6,082 nucleotides of DNA, from the NCBI GenBank assembly GCA_947258905.1, contig CAMYKF010000108.1:1-6082 (forward strand), read 5' to 3'. Source of the DNA: an uncultured Pirellulaceae bacterium. GTDB lineage: Bacteria > Planctomycetota > Planctomycetia > Pirellulales > Pirellulaceae. Every line of letters starts with the position of its first letter. Position 1 is the first letter of the stretch. Both the position numbers and the translations under genes were made by a program. Shown here in pieces: positions 1 through 5,984 of this stretch. The notes beneath the pieces are model-generated. The model was not told where the DNA came from. It did not search any database and saw only the letters and a list, made by a program, of their open reading frames with translations.

Positions 1-18
1 TGCGGCGCGGTGATCCGG

Positions 19-1437
19 TTAGCAGGTGCCGTTAGTATCGGCTGATTTCGTGAACAAGCCGGCTTCGTCCATGATCACGCGGTCTTCGTAGTCATTAAAC
101 CAGATGGCATCGGGGTTGCGACCAACGATAGCCGCCTTGCCGCGATCGGGGGCATTTTCCACGCTACGCATCAGCTTGAACAGGACCACACCGTTTTTGG
201 CAGCCGGCACTCCGGGAATCGGATCATTGGTCACCGCGTTGACTTCCGTCTTGCCCTTGTAGTGCGTGATCGAAAGTCGTGCGTGAGCCTCCAGCCCCGA
301 CAGACCTTTTTGCGATTCGTTCAGGATGTGCCAGGCCTCTTCAATCGGCACGTTGAACGCTCGATGACCAACAATATCCCGCCCGCAGAAGAAGTAATGG
401 TTTTCGATGCGGTTCCGTCTGAGTTCACGCTGCATGATGCGCAGTGCATCCGGATCGTTGTTGATGCCGCGGATGATGGGCGATTGATTGTCAATGTTTA
501 CCCAGTAGCGACTGCCCAGTCCCCGCACGCTGCGGAGCGTATTGTCCAGCCACAACAGCCCGCCTTGCGGGTGATCTATGAAATTGCCTTCCTCGTCCTT
601 CTTGAGGAATTCATCGGGATGATTGAAGTGCACCACAAATCTCAGATTGGTTTGCGGATACATCTGGTGGAACCGGTCCAGCATGTCAAAAAACGCTGCG
701 TCGAAGCGATCAGGAAAGAACGCAAGTTCCTTGGTGCCAATGCGAATGTTCTCCACACCTGCTTCTGAAAGCGAAGACCACCATTGGGCCAGTTTCTTGT
801 TGGTCAACACCATCGGGTCACCGCCCGACATGAGGATTTCACGCAGCCGTTCACGACCGGTTTCCGGATGCCGCCCGCCGTTGGCCTCGACCAAACGGTT
901 GTGCTCGCGGACGTAATCGCAGATTTCCTCGACCTGGGCCAGGCCCTTGGGGGCCACCTCGCCATTGGGTCGCATGACGTCCTTGCGAGCGATAAGTTCC
1001 TCTCGATAACAAAATCGGCAATGAGCCGAGCACGTTGAGGCGACATACAGCAAGCCGAGTTCGTACTTGTGAATCAGCCCTTCACAGGGACTGTAATCCA
1101 TTTGCTTGCCGGGATCGGGCGAGCCGGCCAGGTCGAAGGTCTCGTCGGGGCTGGCCTTGATCAGCTGTTGCATGGCCCGGCTGTTTTTGGCCTGCTCGAA
1201 ATAGTGCCTGGTAATCTTGACCGGCATTCGCGATTCCACGTCGCGATCGGTACCCTTGAGCGCTACCAGCTGCTGCAGCTGCTCGTCGCTGTAAAACCCC
1301 TGCATGTCTTCGGGAACTTTTTTGTCGGCAAATTTGGCGAGCCCGGCCGTGATCTGACGGTCGTAGGAGCCCTTGTCGACCGAATCGACCAATGACTGGG
1401 CCTGTTGCGACGGCGTAAAGGATTCAGCGATGGACAT
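19..1437 (-). CDS. KamA-like radical SAM protein (lysine 2,3-aminomutase family, diverged)
   Basis: The protein has 472 residues from the ATG at 1437. Seen: the radical SAM cluster CSAHCRFC, with Cys136, Cys140 and Cys143 (nt 1009-1032), is preceded by a KamA-like 'GLIHKYELGLLYVAS' strand and followed by the SAM-contacting MSGGDP motif (SGGD 204-207). The C-terminal half resembles KamA: a 'QSPIIRGINND' stretch, YFFCGRD ending at Asp354, then the region where the family carries its PLP lysine. Known: aminomutases of this family use a 4Fe-4S cluster, SAM and PLP to shift an alpha-amino group to the beta carbon, and bind PLP through the lysine of PGGGGK. Here the aligned segment reads HYKGK (392-396), so a lysine remains but the glycine loop and the preceding substrate-binding Asp are absent. 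The substrate is therefore uncertain and may not be lysine. An upstream in-frame start at 1569 would add 44 residues with no family resemblance, so 1437 is preferred although no clear Shine-Dalgarno is visible. It is divergent from the esterase gene. Family call is firm; exact reaction is not. Confidence 0.9.
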   Translation of the reverse strand: MSIAESFTPSQQAQSLVDSVDKGSYDRQITAGLAKFADKKVPEDMQGFYSDEQLQQLVALKGTDRDVESRMPVKITRHYFEQAKNSRAMQQLIKASPDETFDLAGSPDPGKQMDYSPCEGLIHKYELGLLYVASTCSAHCRFCYREELIARKDVMRPNGEVAPKGLAQVEEICDYVREHNRLVEANGGRHPETGRERLREILMSGGDPMVLTNKKLAQWWSSLSEAGVENIRIGTKELAFFPDRFDAAFFDMLDRFHQMYPQTNLRFVVHFNHPDEFLKKDEEGNFIDHPQGGLLWLDNTLRSVRGLGSRYWVNIDNQSPIIRGINNDPDALRIMQRELRRNRIENHYFFCGRDIVGHRAFNVPIEEAWHILNESQKGLSGLEAHARLSITHYKGKTEVNAVTNDPIPGVPAAKNGVVLFKLMRSVENAPDRGKAAIVGRNPDAIWFNDYEDRVIMDEAGLFTKSADTNGTC

Positions 1438-1568
1438 ACTGCAAACTTGTGGGGCTGGACGATCGGATCCGTTCGGGGAACCAGGCAGACTCCCCAAAAT
1501 GGGTTGGCGGCAAGATAACAGAATGGCACCGATGCCGGACCATCGAATTGGCCGCCGGATAATAGCCA

Positions 1569-1597
1569 ATCATACCCGTCAAGGCCTGTTGATTGAA
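1569..1597 (-). promoter_or_regulatory. Candidate promoter for the KamA-like gene
   Basis: On the minus strand a TATGAT (1569-1574), five of six bases matching a -10 box, lies 17 bases after TTCAAT (1592-1597), a weak three-of-six -35 match. Transcription would start near 1562 and leave a leader of about 125 bases. A TTGACG also lies inside this spacer but is badly placed for any good -10. Found by eye in AT-richer divergent intergenic DNA, so it may be chance. Confidence 0.25.
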
Positions 1598-1667
1598 CCG
1601 ATTTAACGGATTGGGTCGGCAAAACCGGCGTTTGCGGCAGAGTTTCACCCGCTAACCTGCGCAAACA

Positions 1668-1696
1668 TTGTCGATTTGAGTTTGTATCAATAATTC
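1668..1696 (+). promoter_or_regulatory. Candidate promoter for the esterase gene
   Basis: TTGTCG (1668-1673, four of six -35 bases) is followed by the AT-rich stretch TATCAATAATTC (1685-1696). Either TAATTC at a 17-base spacing or the better AATAAT (1689-1694) at a short 15-base spacing could be the -10. This is the most AT-rich part of the 1438-1760 gap and sits about 65-90 bases before the GTG start. The match is weak and unconfirmed. Nothing else is clear in the gap. Confidence 0.2.
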
Positions 1697-1747
1697 CTGT
1701 CTCGGCGCTGGAAAGCTCCCGTGTAGACAGTTGGGAACCGTATACCT

Positions 1748-1753
1748 GGGGAG
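1748..1753 (+). promoter_or_regulatory. Ribosome binding site deciding the GTG start of the esterase
   Basis: GGGGAG lies seven bases before the GTG at 1761. The longer alternative start, TTG at 1731, has no comparable site. Starting at 1761 also puts a lysine and a hydrophobic helix at the very N-terminus, as expected for a signal anchor. Confidence 0.6.
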
Positions 1754-1760
1754 CAGCTCT

Positions 1761-2786
1761 GTGAAATCTTCGAACTGGATTATCGTCTACGTCGCCCTTG
1801 CGGCATTGTTTGCAATCGTCATTTCCGTTCAGACTCGTCGCGCCATCGCACGACAGGCGTTGCCCGCCAGTGAGGAAGTCGACACGGATCGCACTGGCCA
1901 GTTGCAACGGCTTACGTTTGAGCACGACGGGCTGGAGCGTGAGTACTATTTGCGACTGCCGGACAACTTTCGGGCTGACGACAACTTACCCGTCTTGTTC
2001 GTCTTGCATGGCGGCGGTCGCGCAGGTGGACGCGACATGGCCGAGCGCTGGAATGCGGCTGACCTGTCTGACCGGGAGCGATTTATCCTCGTCTACCCCA
2101 ATGGCATCGAGAATCAATGGAATGACGGCCGCGGGGACTTTACACGCCGGGCCAGGGTCGTCCGTGAAGCGGATGATGTGGGCTACCTGTCAGCCGTCAT
2201 CGATCAGGTGATCGAGCAGTGCCATGCGGACGCCAGCCGCATTTATTTCACGGGTGCATCCAATGGCGGCATGATGTCTTTTCGCGTCGCCTGCGAACTC
2301 TCTGACAAGGTGGCCGCGATTGCACCCGTCATTGCCAATATGCCTCGAGACATTTACGAGGCAGCGCGAGAAGACAAACCGGCCCACAGAATGCCCGTGC
2401 TGATCATCAATGGCACCGAAGACCCGATGGTTCCCTATAATGGTGGTCAAGTGTCCGCACTGGGCCGCGATCGCGGCGAAGTCATCTCAACTGATGCCAG
2501 CATCGATTTTTGGAAAAGCCACAATGGACTCAATAGCGAGACGTCACAAAGTCAGCTTCCCGATGCCGACCCGGACGACGGCTGCACGGTGCATGTAACC
2601 CGTTACGGTGGCGACAACGCCGAGGCACCCGTCGTTCTGTATTCCATTCGCGGTGGCGGCCACACAATTCCCGGCATGGATTTGCCGCGCCGCGCCCAGC
2701 GATTGGTTGGCAAGGTCAATCAGGACTTTGAAGCCGCGGAAGTGATCTGGGAATTCTGCAAACCGTTCCGCCGGGATACGAAATAG
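1761..2786 (+). CDS. Exported or membrane-anchored alpha/beta-hydrolase, PHB depolymerase/LpqC-like esterase
   Basis: The protein has 341 residues from the GTG at 1761. Seen: a short basic N-terminus is followed by a hydrophobic helix at about residues 6-24 and then Arg residues, which fits an uncleaved signal anchor or a signal peptide. The hydrolase domain covers about 50-335. HGGG (83-86) is the oxyanion-hole motif. Ser167 in GASNGG is the nucleophile, Asp221 in the NGTEDPMVPY segment is the acid, and His301 in GGGHTIPG is the base. Known: this arrangement is typical of the polyhydroxybutyrate depolymerase/LpqC and feruloyl or acetyl-xylan esterase (CE1-like) group, which cleaves ester bonds outside the cytoplasm. 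Inference: it acts at or beyond the inner membrane on an ester-bearing polymer or glycan; the substrate cannot be told from sequence. All key residues are present and the length is ordinary, so the gene looks functional. It stands alone: the gene upstream is divergent and the next frame downstream is degraded. Confidence 0.88.
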   Translation: MKSSNWIIVYVALAALFAIVISVQTRRAIARQALPASEEVDTDRTGQLQRLTFEHDGLEREYYLRLPDNFRADDNLPVLFVLHGGGRAGGRDMAERWNAADLSDRERFILVYPNGIENQWNDGRGDFTRRARVVREADDVGYLSAVIDQVIEQCHADASRIYFTGASNGGMMSFRVACELSDKVAAIAPVIANMPRDIYEAAREDKPAHRMPVLIINGTEDPMVPYNGGQVSALGRDRGEVISTDASIDFWKSHNGLNSETSQSQLPDADPDDGCTVHVTRYGGDNAEAPVVLYSIRGGGHTIPGMDLPRRAQRLVGKVNQDFEAAEVIWEFCKPFRRDTK

Positions 2787-2805
2787 GATTCACGCCTGTT
2801 TTCAG

Positions 2806-2823
2806 CGAGCATAATCGTGCTCG
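2806..2823 (+). repeat. Small inverted repeat downstream of the esterase gene
   Basis: CGAGCA (2806-2811) and TGCTCG (2818-2823) can form a six-base-pair stem around TAATCG, 19 bases after the esterase stop codon. There is no T-run after it, so it is not a standard terminator. It shares its GAGC/GCTC core with the hairpin at 2862-2882. Confidence 0.35.
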
Positions 2824-2861
2824 TGCTCAGCGAAGCTGGGGAACTCCGAGTTTCCTTGTAG

Positions 2862-2882
2862 AAGAGCAAGGCTCTTGCTCTT
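2862..2882 (+). terminator. Hairpin, possible weak terminator of the esterase transcript
   Basis: AAGAGCAAG (2862-2870), loop GCT, then CTTGCTCTT (2874-2882) make a perfect nine-base-pair stem with a three-base loop. The sequence after it is only TGATT, so the T-run is limited to the bases closing the stem and its end. It lies 75 bases after the esterase stop codon and just at the open end of the sulfotransferase frame. The stem is certain; a terminator role is a guess. Confidence 0.35.
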
Positions 2883-4176
2883 TGATTCGTCGCAGAAGTT
2901 CGGGAGGGGAGTCCATTTGGGCCGGCAGCGACCATGTTTGCGGAGATGGCGGCACGAAGAGGGCCTGCGGCGTTTGAAACGGGCAGGCGCAATGTCACCA
3001 GAGCTTAAGGGAGTACACCTGGAGCTGGCAAGGATCTGGTATTCCTTGCGGGAATATGAGCAGGCCATCGAGTGTTGCCAAAAAGAACTTGACCGGTACC
3101 CGGACTGTCCATTTTCGATGCAGATTGCCGGAGCCGCTTCCCATAAGCTGCGCGAGTATGCGCAAGCCATCGATCTGTTGCTGGATTCCGCGGCCATCCG
3201 TTTTCGCAACCCCCTCACTCATTATTACCTGGGTGCCGCGTTTCATGCGCTTGGTCAGCCCGAGAACGCGATTCAGGCATTTGAACACGTCGTCAAAGCC
3301 TCGCCCAACAACACGGCGGCCCATCGATACCTCAGCCGACTCTATTCGGATGTTGGCAAGCCCGACGAAAGCCGTTTGCATGGTCAACAGTCGGTCCTGC
3401 GACGGAGAGAGCGCAAAAGTTCCAATCAAACTCGACGCGAGCGTGCTTCACAGACGTGGCCAATCCCGGATCTTCCCTCGCCCGAAGAGAGGGCCGAACA
3501 GCTCAGGAAAAACCGGCCGGTCAGAAAATCAGAAAGTAAGGCCAGGGAAAGATCGGGAAAGACCTTTGTGCTGGTTTCCGGTTTGCCCCGTTCCGGAACA
3601 TCGCTGATGATGCAAATGCTGCAGGCGGGCGGGTTGCATCCCATGACCGACGGGGTGCGAACTGCCGACGAAGACAACCCGGAAGGTTACCTCGAATGGT
3701 AGGCGATCAAGCAGATCAAAAAACAGCCGGAACTCCTGGATGAAGCGGGAGTTGACGAGAGAGCGATCAAGGTGATCTCGATGCTGTTGCCGCAACTTCC
3801 CGAACAGCACGATTACCTGGTTCTGTTCATGGATCGACCCATCCCCGAAGTTGTGGCTTCCCAATTCAAAATGATTTCCCGCAATGGGGAACCAGGTGAA
3901 AACGGTTCGTCCGCGACCGACAATCCGGAGCGGTCAAGGCAAATGGCTTCCGAGCTGCATCGCCACCGCAGCAACGTCCGGCAATGGTTGTACAATTCAG
4001 GTCATTTCCGGGTTTATGCCGTTTCCTACCCGGATTTATTGCGGGATCCCGAATCCCGGATCCAGCAAATTGTCGAGTTCGTGGGGGAACAGCGTCTGCC
4101 AACAGCGCACAAGATGAAGGAAGTAATCCGCACCGATCTTTACCGCAATCGCAAAACGATTGCCGACAGGTACTGA
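2875..4176 (+). pseudogene. TPR-sulfotransferase, truncated at the N-terminus and interrupted by an amber codon
   Basis: One frame of 434 codons is broken only by TAG at 3700-3702. The first part (275 residues from an unlikely TTG at 2875) holds TPR repeats at about residues 47-80, 81-114 and 115-148 with a partial fourth to about 180, a basic linker, and the 5'-phosphosulfate-binding loop PRSGTS at 238-243 (nt 3586-3603). After the stop, the same frame resumes with AIKQIKK and continues through the MDRPIPEVVASQ 3'-phosphate-binding region (from nt 3829) to a normal-looking end, DLYRNRK. Known: PAPS-dependent sulfotransferases need both halves, so neither alone should be active. In planctomycete relatives, as I recall them, the residue after 'GYxEW/L' is Glu; GAG to TAG is one base change. 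Family resemblance fades upstream of about nt 2935 and the frame closes at TAA 2812-2814, so the usual N-terminal part seems missing; an in-frame ATG at 2992 is another possible start. Alternatives are a sequencing error or amber readthrough. Family call firm; pseudogene status likely. Confidence 0.75.
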
Positions 4177-4262
4177 ATTCCGTGCAACGACCAGGGAATT
4201 TGACGACCCATCAACGCGGCCGCTGAAGCCCTGTTCGCCCTTCGGCCAGTCACTGGCGGTCA

Positions 4263-4325
4263 GGAAGAGGGAGATCCTCCCGCTGCCCTTCCACACCACC
4301 GCTTGTACGGTTCCATACGCGACGG
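4263..4325 (-). ncRNA. Two-hairpin element resembling a group II intron 3' end (domain V/VI-like), possible remnant
   Basis: On the minus strand, a hairpin at 4299-4325 has an inner GTATG/CGTAC stem around loop GAAC (one G-U pair), a small internal loop, and an outer CCGT/GCGG stem. GGTGGTGTGG follows. A second hairpin at 4263-4292 has outer stem GGAAG/CTTCC and inner stem GGGAG/CTCCC around GAT. A GAAC-capped, bulged hairpin followed by GGTGGTGTGG and a second GC-rich hairpin recalls domains V and VI of some bacterial group II introns. The GU pair favours the minus strand as the RNA. No intron-encoded reverse transcriptase is visible on the expected upstream side and the AGC triad region does not pair well, so at most this is a fragment. 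Confidence 0.22.
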
Positions 4326-4700
4326 GCTGGCAGGGCACTGAAGTGTGCTACTCTCTGATGCGGCCGGGGACACACTTGTCGAGGCACTGGTTTTATCGTT
4401 TTGAAGTTGCCCATCAAAGGAGACCTGTTCGGCGACTGGAATAACCGCAACCCGGAAGCCGTGAATCGGCGGGCCTCGAACCGATCGACAAATATTCCGT
4501 CCATGCCTTGCTCGTGCGAACGCCCCCTTGCCGGGCGATGTGGCCGCGGGCATGCGTTGCGTTATCTGGCTCCGTCACATGTGGGTAAGTGCCATGGACG
4601 GGACGGTTCTGTCACCATCCAGCCCGCCAGCGACGAGTTACTGGAGCGAGTAAGGGAACTCGTCGCCGAACGCAACGGTGATGACTAATTGGCATCGTGG

Positions 4701-4730
4701 TTGGACATCGGGCCCGATCAGGATCACAAT
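4701..4730 (+). promoter_or_regulatory. Candidate promoter with a 12-bp palindrome in its spacer
   Basis: ATCGGGCCCGAT (4707-4718) is a perfect 12-base palindrome. It lies between TTGGAC (4701-4706), a weak -35, and CACAAT (4725-4730), a four-of-six -10, at an 18-base spacing. Transcription would start near 4737 and give a leader of about 40 bases before the ATG at 4777. The palindrome could be an operator. The palindrome is certain; the promoter is speculative. Confidence 0.25.
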
Positions 4731-4763
4731 CAGGGGCATGACATCCCAACTGGCGTTAACCTC

Positions 4764-4768
4764 AAGGG
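4764..4768 (+). promoter_or_regulatory. Ribosome binding site for the acidic coiled-coil gene
   Basis: AAGGG sits eight bases before the ATG at 4777. The alternative in-frame starts at 4678 (GTG) and 4738 (ATG) lack a well-spaced site, and only 4777 places a signal peptide at the protein's N-terminus. Confidence 0.55.
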
Positions 4769-4776
4769 CCCCGACG

Positions 4777-5904
4777 ATGACCAGGAATCTATTGGCGCTG
4801 GCGATCGCGATTGCACTGACCAGCTGTTTTTCACTGCAACTTCAGGCACAGGAACACCGTGAACATCTGCAGGAGCTGGAGATCAAGTACAAGCAACTGC
4901 AGGAGAAACGCGCGGAGGTGCAATCAGCACTGGAGTACATTCACGGGGATGATTACCGGGAAAAACGTGAACGACTGGAAGGCGACAAAGCGGAATTGGA
5001 CGCCGCCCTGGTGCAGGTCCACAATGAACTCCGCCGCGTGCAACGGGAGATCGAATCCCGCCGCGTACGCCGGGAGATAGAAGAACGTGAGCGTCATCGG
5101 GATGAAGACGCGGACGCCATGCGACGCGAGATCGAAGCCGGCGCGCGGCGACTGGAACACATGATGAAAGCCTACGAACACCTGGAGGAAGCCGGGATGG
5201 GCGAAATCGCGCAAATGGTCGCCCAACGCATCAGAAGAGCACAGGAACGACTGCATCAGGCCGAACTGGAGGAACAGGAGCGCCGTGAACACGCCGAACA
5301 CGAACGAGAACGAGAACGAGAACGTCGAACTGCCGAGGAACTTGAGCGTGAACGGGAACATCAGCGGCACCGGGCCGAGGAGCACGAAGCGTTCCGCGCC
5401 GAAGTCATCGGAGCCATCCGGGAACTCAATGCCGCTGTCCGCATGCTCCGCGAAGAAGTTGGAGACATTCGCGAGGAGCTGGAGGAACTGGATGACGAGA
5501 TCGGGGACCTGGAAGACGAATTCGAGGAGCACGAGGATGACGAGGATGACGAAGACGAGTACGACGACGCCGGAATTCGGGAACGGATTCGCCTCGCCAT
5601 TGAGTCGGGACGTATCACACCCGAACAGGGTCGTGCCCGTTATCAGGGCTGGCGTCGCATGATGGCCGAACGAGACGACGAGGACGAGGACGAGGAAGAA
5701 GAGGAGGAGGACGAGGTATCGGCTGGCATGCGGGCCCGCCTTCGCGCCGCCATTGAATCGGGCCGGATCACGCCCGAACAGGCACGCTCCCGCTTCCGTG
5801 CCTGGCAACGCATGCAGGATGACGAGGACGACGACGACGACGAGGACGACGACGACGACGAGGACGAGGACGAAGACGACGACGAGGATGACGACGACGA
5901 TTAA
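4777..5904 (+). CDS. Exported coiled-coil protein with two 30-residue repeats and a polyacidic tail
   Basis: The protein has 375 residues. Seen: the N-terminus MTRNLLALAIAIALTSC is a signal sequence. LTSC (Cys17) fits a lipobox, but the hydrophobic stretch continues to LQA-Q near residues 22-25, which fits ordinary signal peptidase cleavage; either is possible. Residues of about 30-230 are Glu/Arg/Gln/His-rich heptad-like helix, including a run of alternating Glu and Arg near 176-183. Residues of about 215-245 look like a second coiled coil. Acidic stretches flank two related 30-residue modules (266-295 and 317-346), and the last 28 residues are only Asp and Glu. I do not recognise a named family. 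Glu-rich secreted coiled coils with a 'HLEEAGM...A' segment are, from memory, common in planctomycetes. Each module's IESGRITPEQAR core recalls short SHOCT-type helical motifs, but this is only a resemblance. Inference: a periplasmic or surface scaffold that may bind divalent cations or basic proteins through its tail. The function is unknown. Confidence 0.8.
   Translation: MTRNLLALAIAIALTSCFSLQLQAQEHREHLQELEIKYKQLQEKRAEVQSALEYIHGDDYREKRERLEGDKAELDAALVQVHNELRRVQREIESRRVRREIEERERHRDEDADAMRREIEAGARRLEHMMKAYEHLEEAGMGEIAQMVAQRIRRAQERLHQAELEEQERREHAEHERERERERRTAEELEREREHQRHRAEEHEAFRAEVIGAIRELNAAVRMLREEVGDIREELEELDDEIGDLEDEFEEHEDDEDDEDEYDDAGIRERIRLAIESGRITPEQGRARYQGWRRMMAERDDEDEDEEEEEEDEVSAGMRARLRAAIESGRITPEQARSRFRAWQRMQDDEDDDDDEDDDDDEDEDEDDDEDDDDD
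5302..5324 (+). repeat. GAACGA hexamer tandem repeat within the coiled-coil gene
   Basis: Three full copies of GAACGA (5302-5319) are followed by a partial fourth, GAACG. They encode alternating Glu and Arg in the helical part of the protein. The array length is a multiple of three, so gain or loss of units would not shift the frame. Confidence 0.8.
5572..5661 (+). repeat. Protein-coding repeat, copy 1 (residues 266-295)
   Basis: It encodes a 30-residue module starting GIRERIRLAIESGRI and ending WRRM. It shares 20 of 30 residues with copy 2, including the invariant IESGRITPEQ core and the late Trp. It is preceded by a Glu/Asp-rich segment and followed by a 21-residue acidic linker. Confidence 0.85.
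5725..5814 (+). repeat. Protein-coding repeat, copy 2 (residues 317-346)
   Basis: It is the second copy of the 30-residue module, starting GMRARLRAAIESGRI and ending WQRM. Differences from copy 1 are mostly conservative (Ile/Met, Ile/Leu, Tyr/Phe, Gly/Ala), consistent with an old duplication under selection for the same fold. Confidence 0.85.
5815..5901 (+). repeat. GAY/GAR trinucleotide run encoding the polyacidic C-terminus
   Basis: After one CAG codon, 28 consecutive codons are GAC, GAT, GAG or GAA, dominated by GAC, directly before the TAA. Trinucleotide runs of this kind can expand or contract by slippage while keeping frame, so tail length may differ between strains. Confidence 0.9.
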
Positions 5905-5914
5905 GATCGGGCGG

Positions 5915-5931
5915 GCCGGAATGTTACCGGC
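5915..5931 (+). terminator. Short GC hairpin after the coiled-coil gene
   Basis: GCCGG (5915-5919) and CCGGC (5927-5931) can pair around AATGTTA, ten bases after the stop codon. There is no T-run behind it. A second weak stem, AACAG/CTGTT (5942-5957), has a T-rich loop. Either might help end transcription, but neither is a standard terminator. Confidence 0.2.
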
Positions 5932-5984
5932 TAGTGCAGCAAACAGTATTTTCTGTTCCACCAAAACAAAAGCTTTCCCAACCT

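Larger units (their letters stand above)
4177..4776. other. About 600 bp without a convincing gene
   Basis: Several short open frames cross this stretch, but none resembles a known family and none has a good start signal. The best is a 95-codon plus-strand frame at 4401-4688 from a TTG; only its last 25 or so residues (ending ELLERVRELVAERNGDD) look protein-like. The stretch also contains the two-hairpin element at 4263-4325 and the palindrome at 4707-4718. It may be debris from an old insertion or a decayed gene behind the broken sulfotransferase. Confidence 0.5.

Noticed and set aside
262..768. Plus-strand open frame of 168 codons opposite the radical SAM gene
   Set aside because: It is antisense to strongly conserved KamA-family sequence and has no motif of its own.
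1438..1569. N-terminal extension of the KamA-like protein by 44 residues
   Set aside because: The added residues do not resemble the family, and the extended start lies inside the candidate -10 box.
1263..1925. Minus-strand open frame of 220 codons across the divergent promoter region
   Set aside because: It overlaps the starts of both the KamA-like and the esterase genes in another frame and shows no recognisable domain.
3772..4176. Downstream half of the sulfotransferase as an independent 134-residue gene from the ATG at 3772
   Set aside because: The ATG is an internal Met of the conserved domain, the same frame continues upstream to the TAG, and the half lacks the PRSGTS loop needed for activity.
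4036..4338. Minus-strand frame of 100 codons over the end of the sulfotransferase
   Set aside because: Most of it is antisense to the sulfotransferase C-terminus, and the rest covers the hairpin element. No family is recognised.
4401..4688. Plus-strand frame of 95 codons before the coiled-coil gene
   Set aside because: It has a TTG start without a ribosome binding site and low-complexity, Cys/Arg-rich sequence in most of its length. Only the last part looks helical, so it may be a gene remnant but cannot be supported as a gene.
4924..5964. Long minus-strand open frame of 346 codons rich in Val, Leu and Phe
   Set aside because: It is the antisense shadow of the acidic coiled-coil gene: GAC and GAG codons read backwards give Val and Leu. 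It has no family resemblance, while the plus strand has a signal peptide, repeats and a ribosome binding site.
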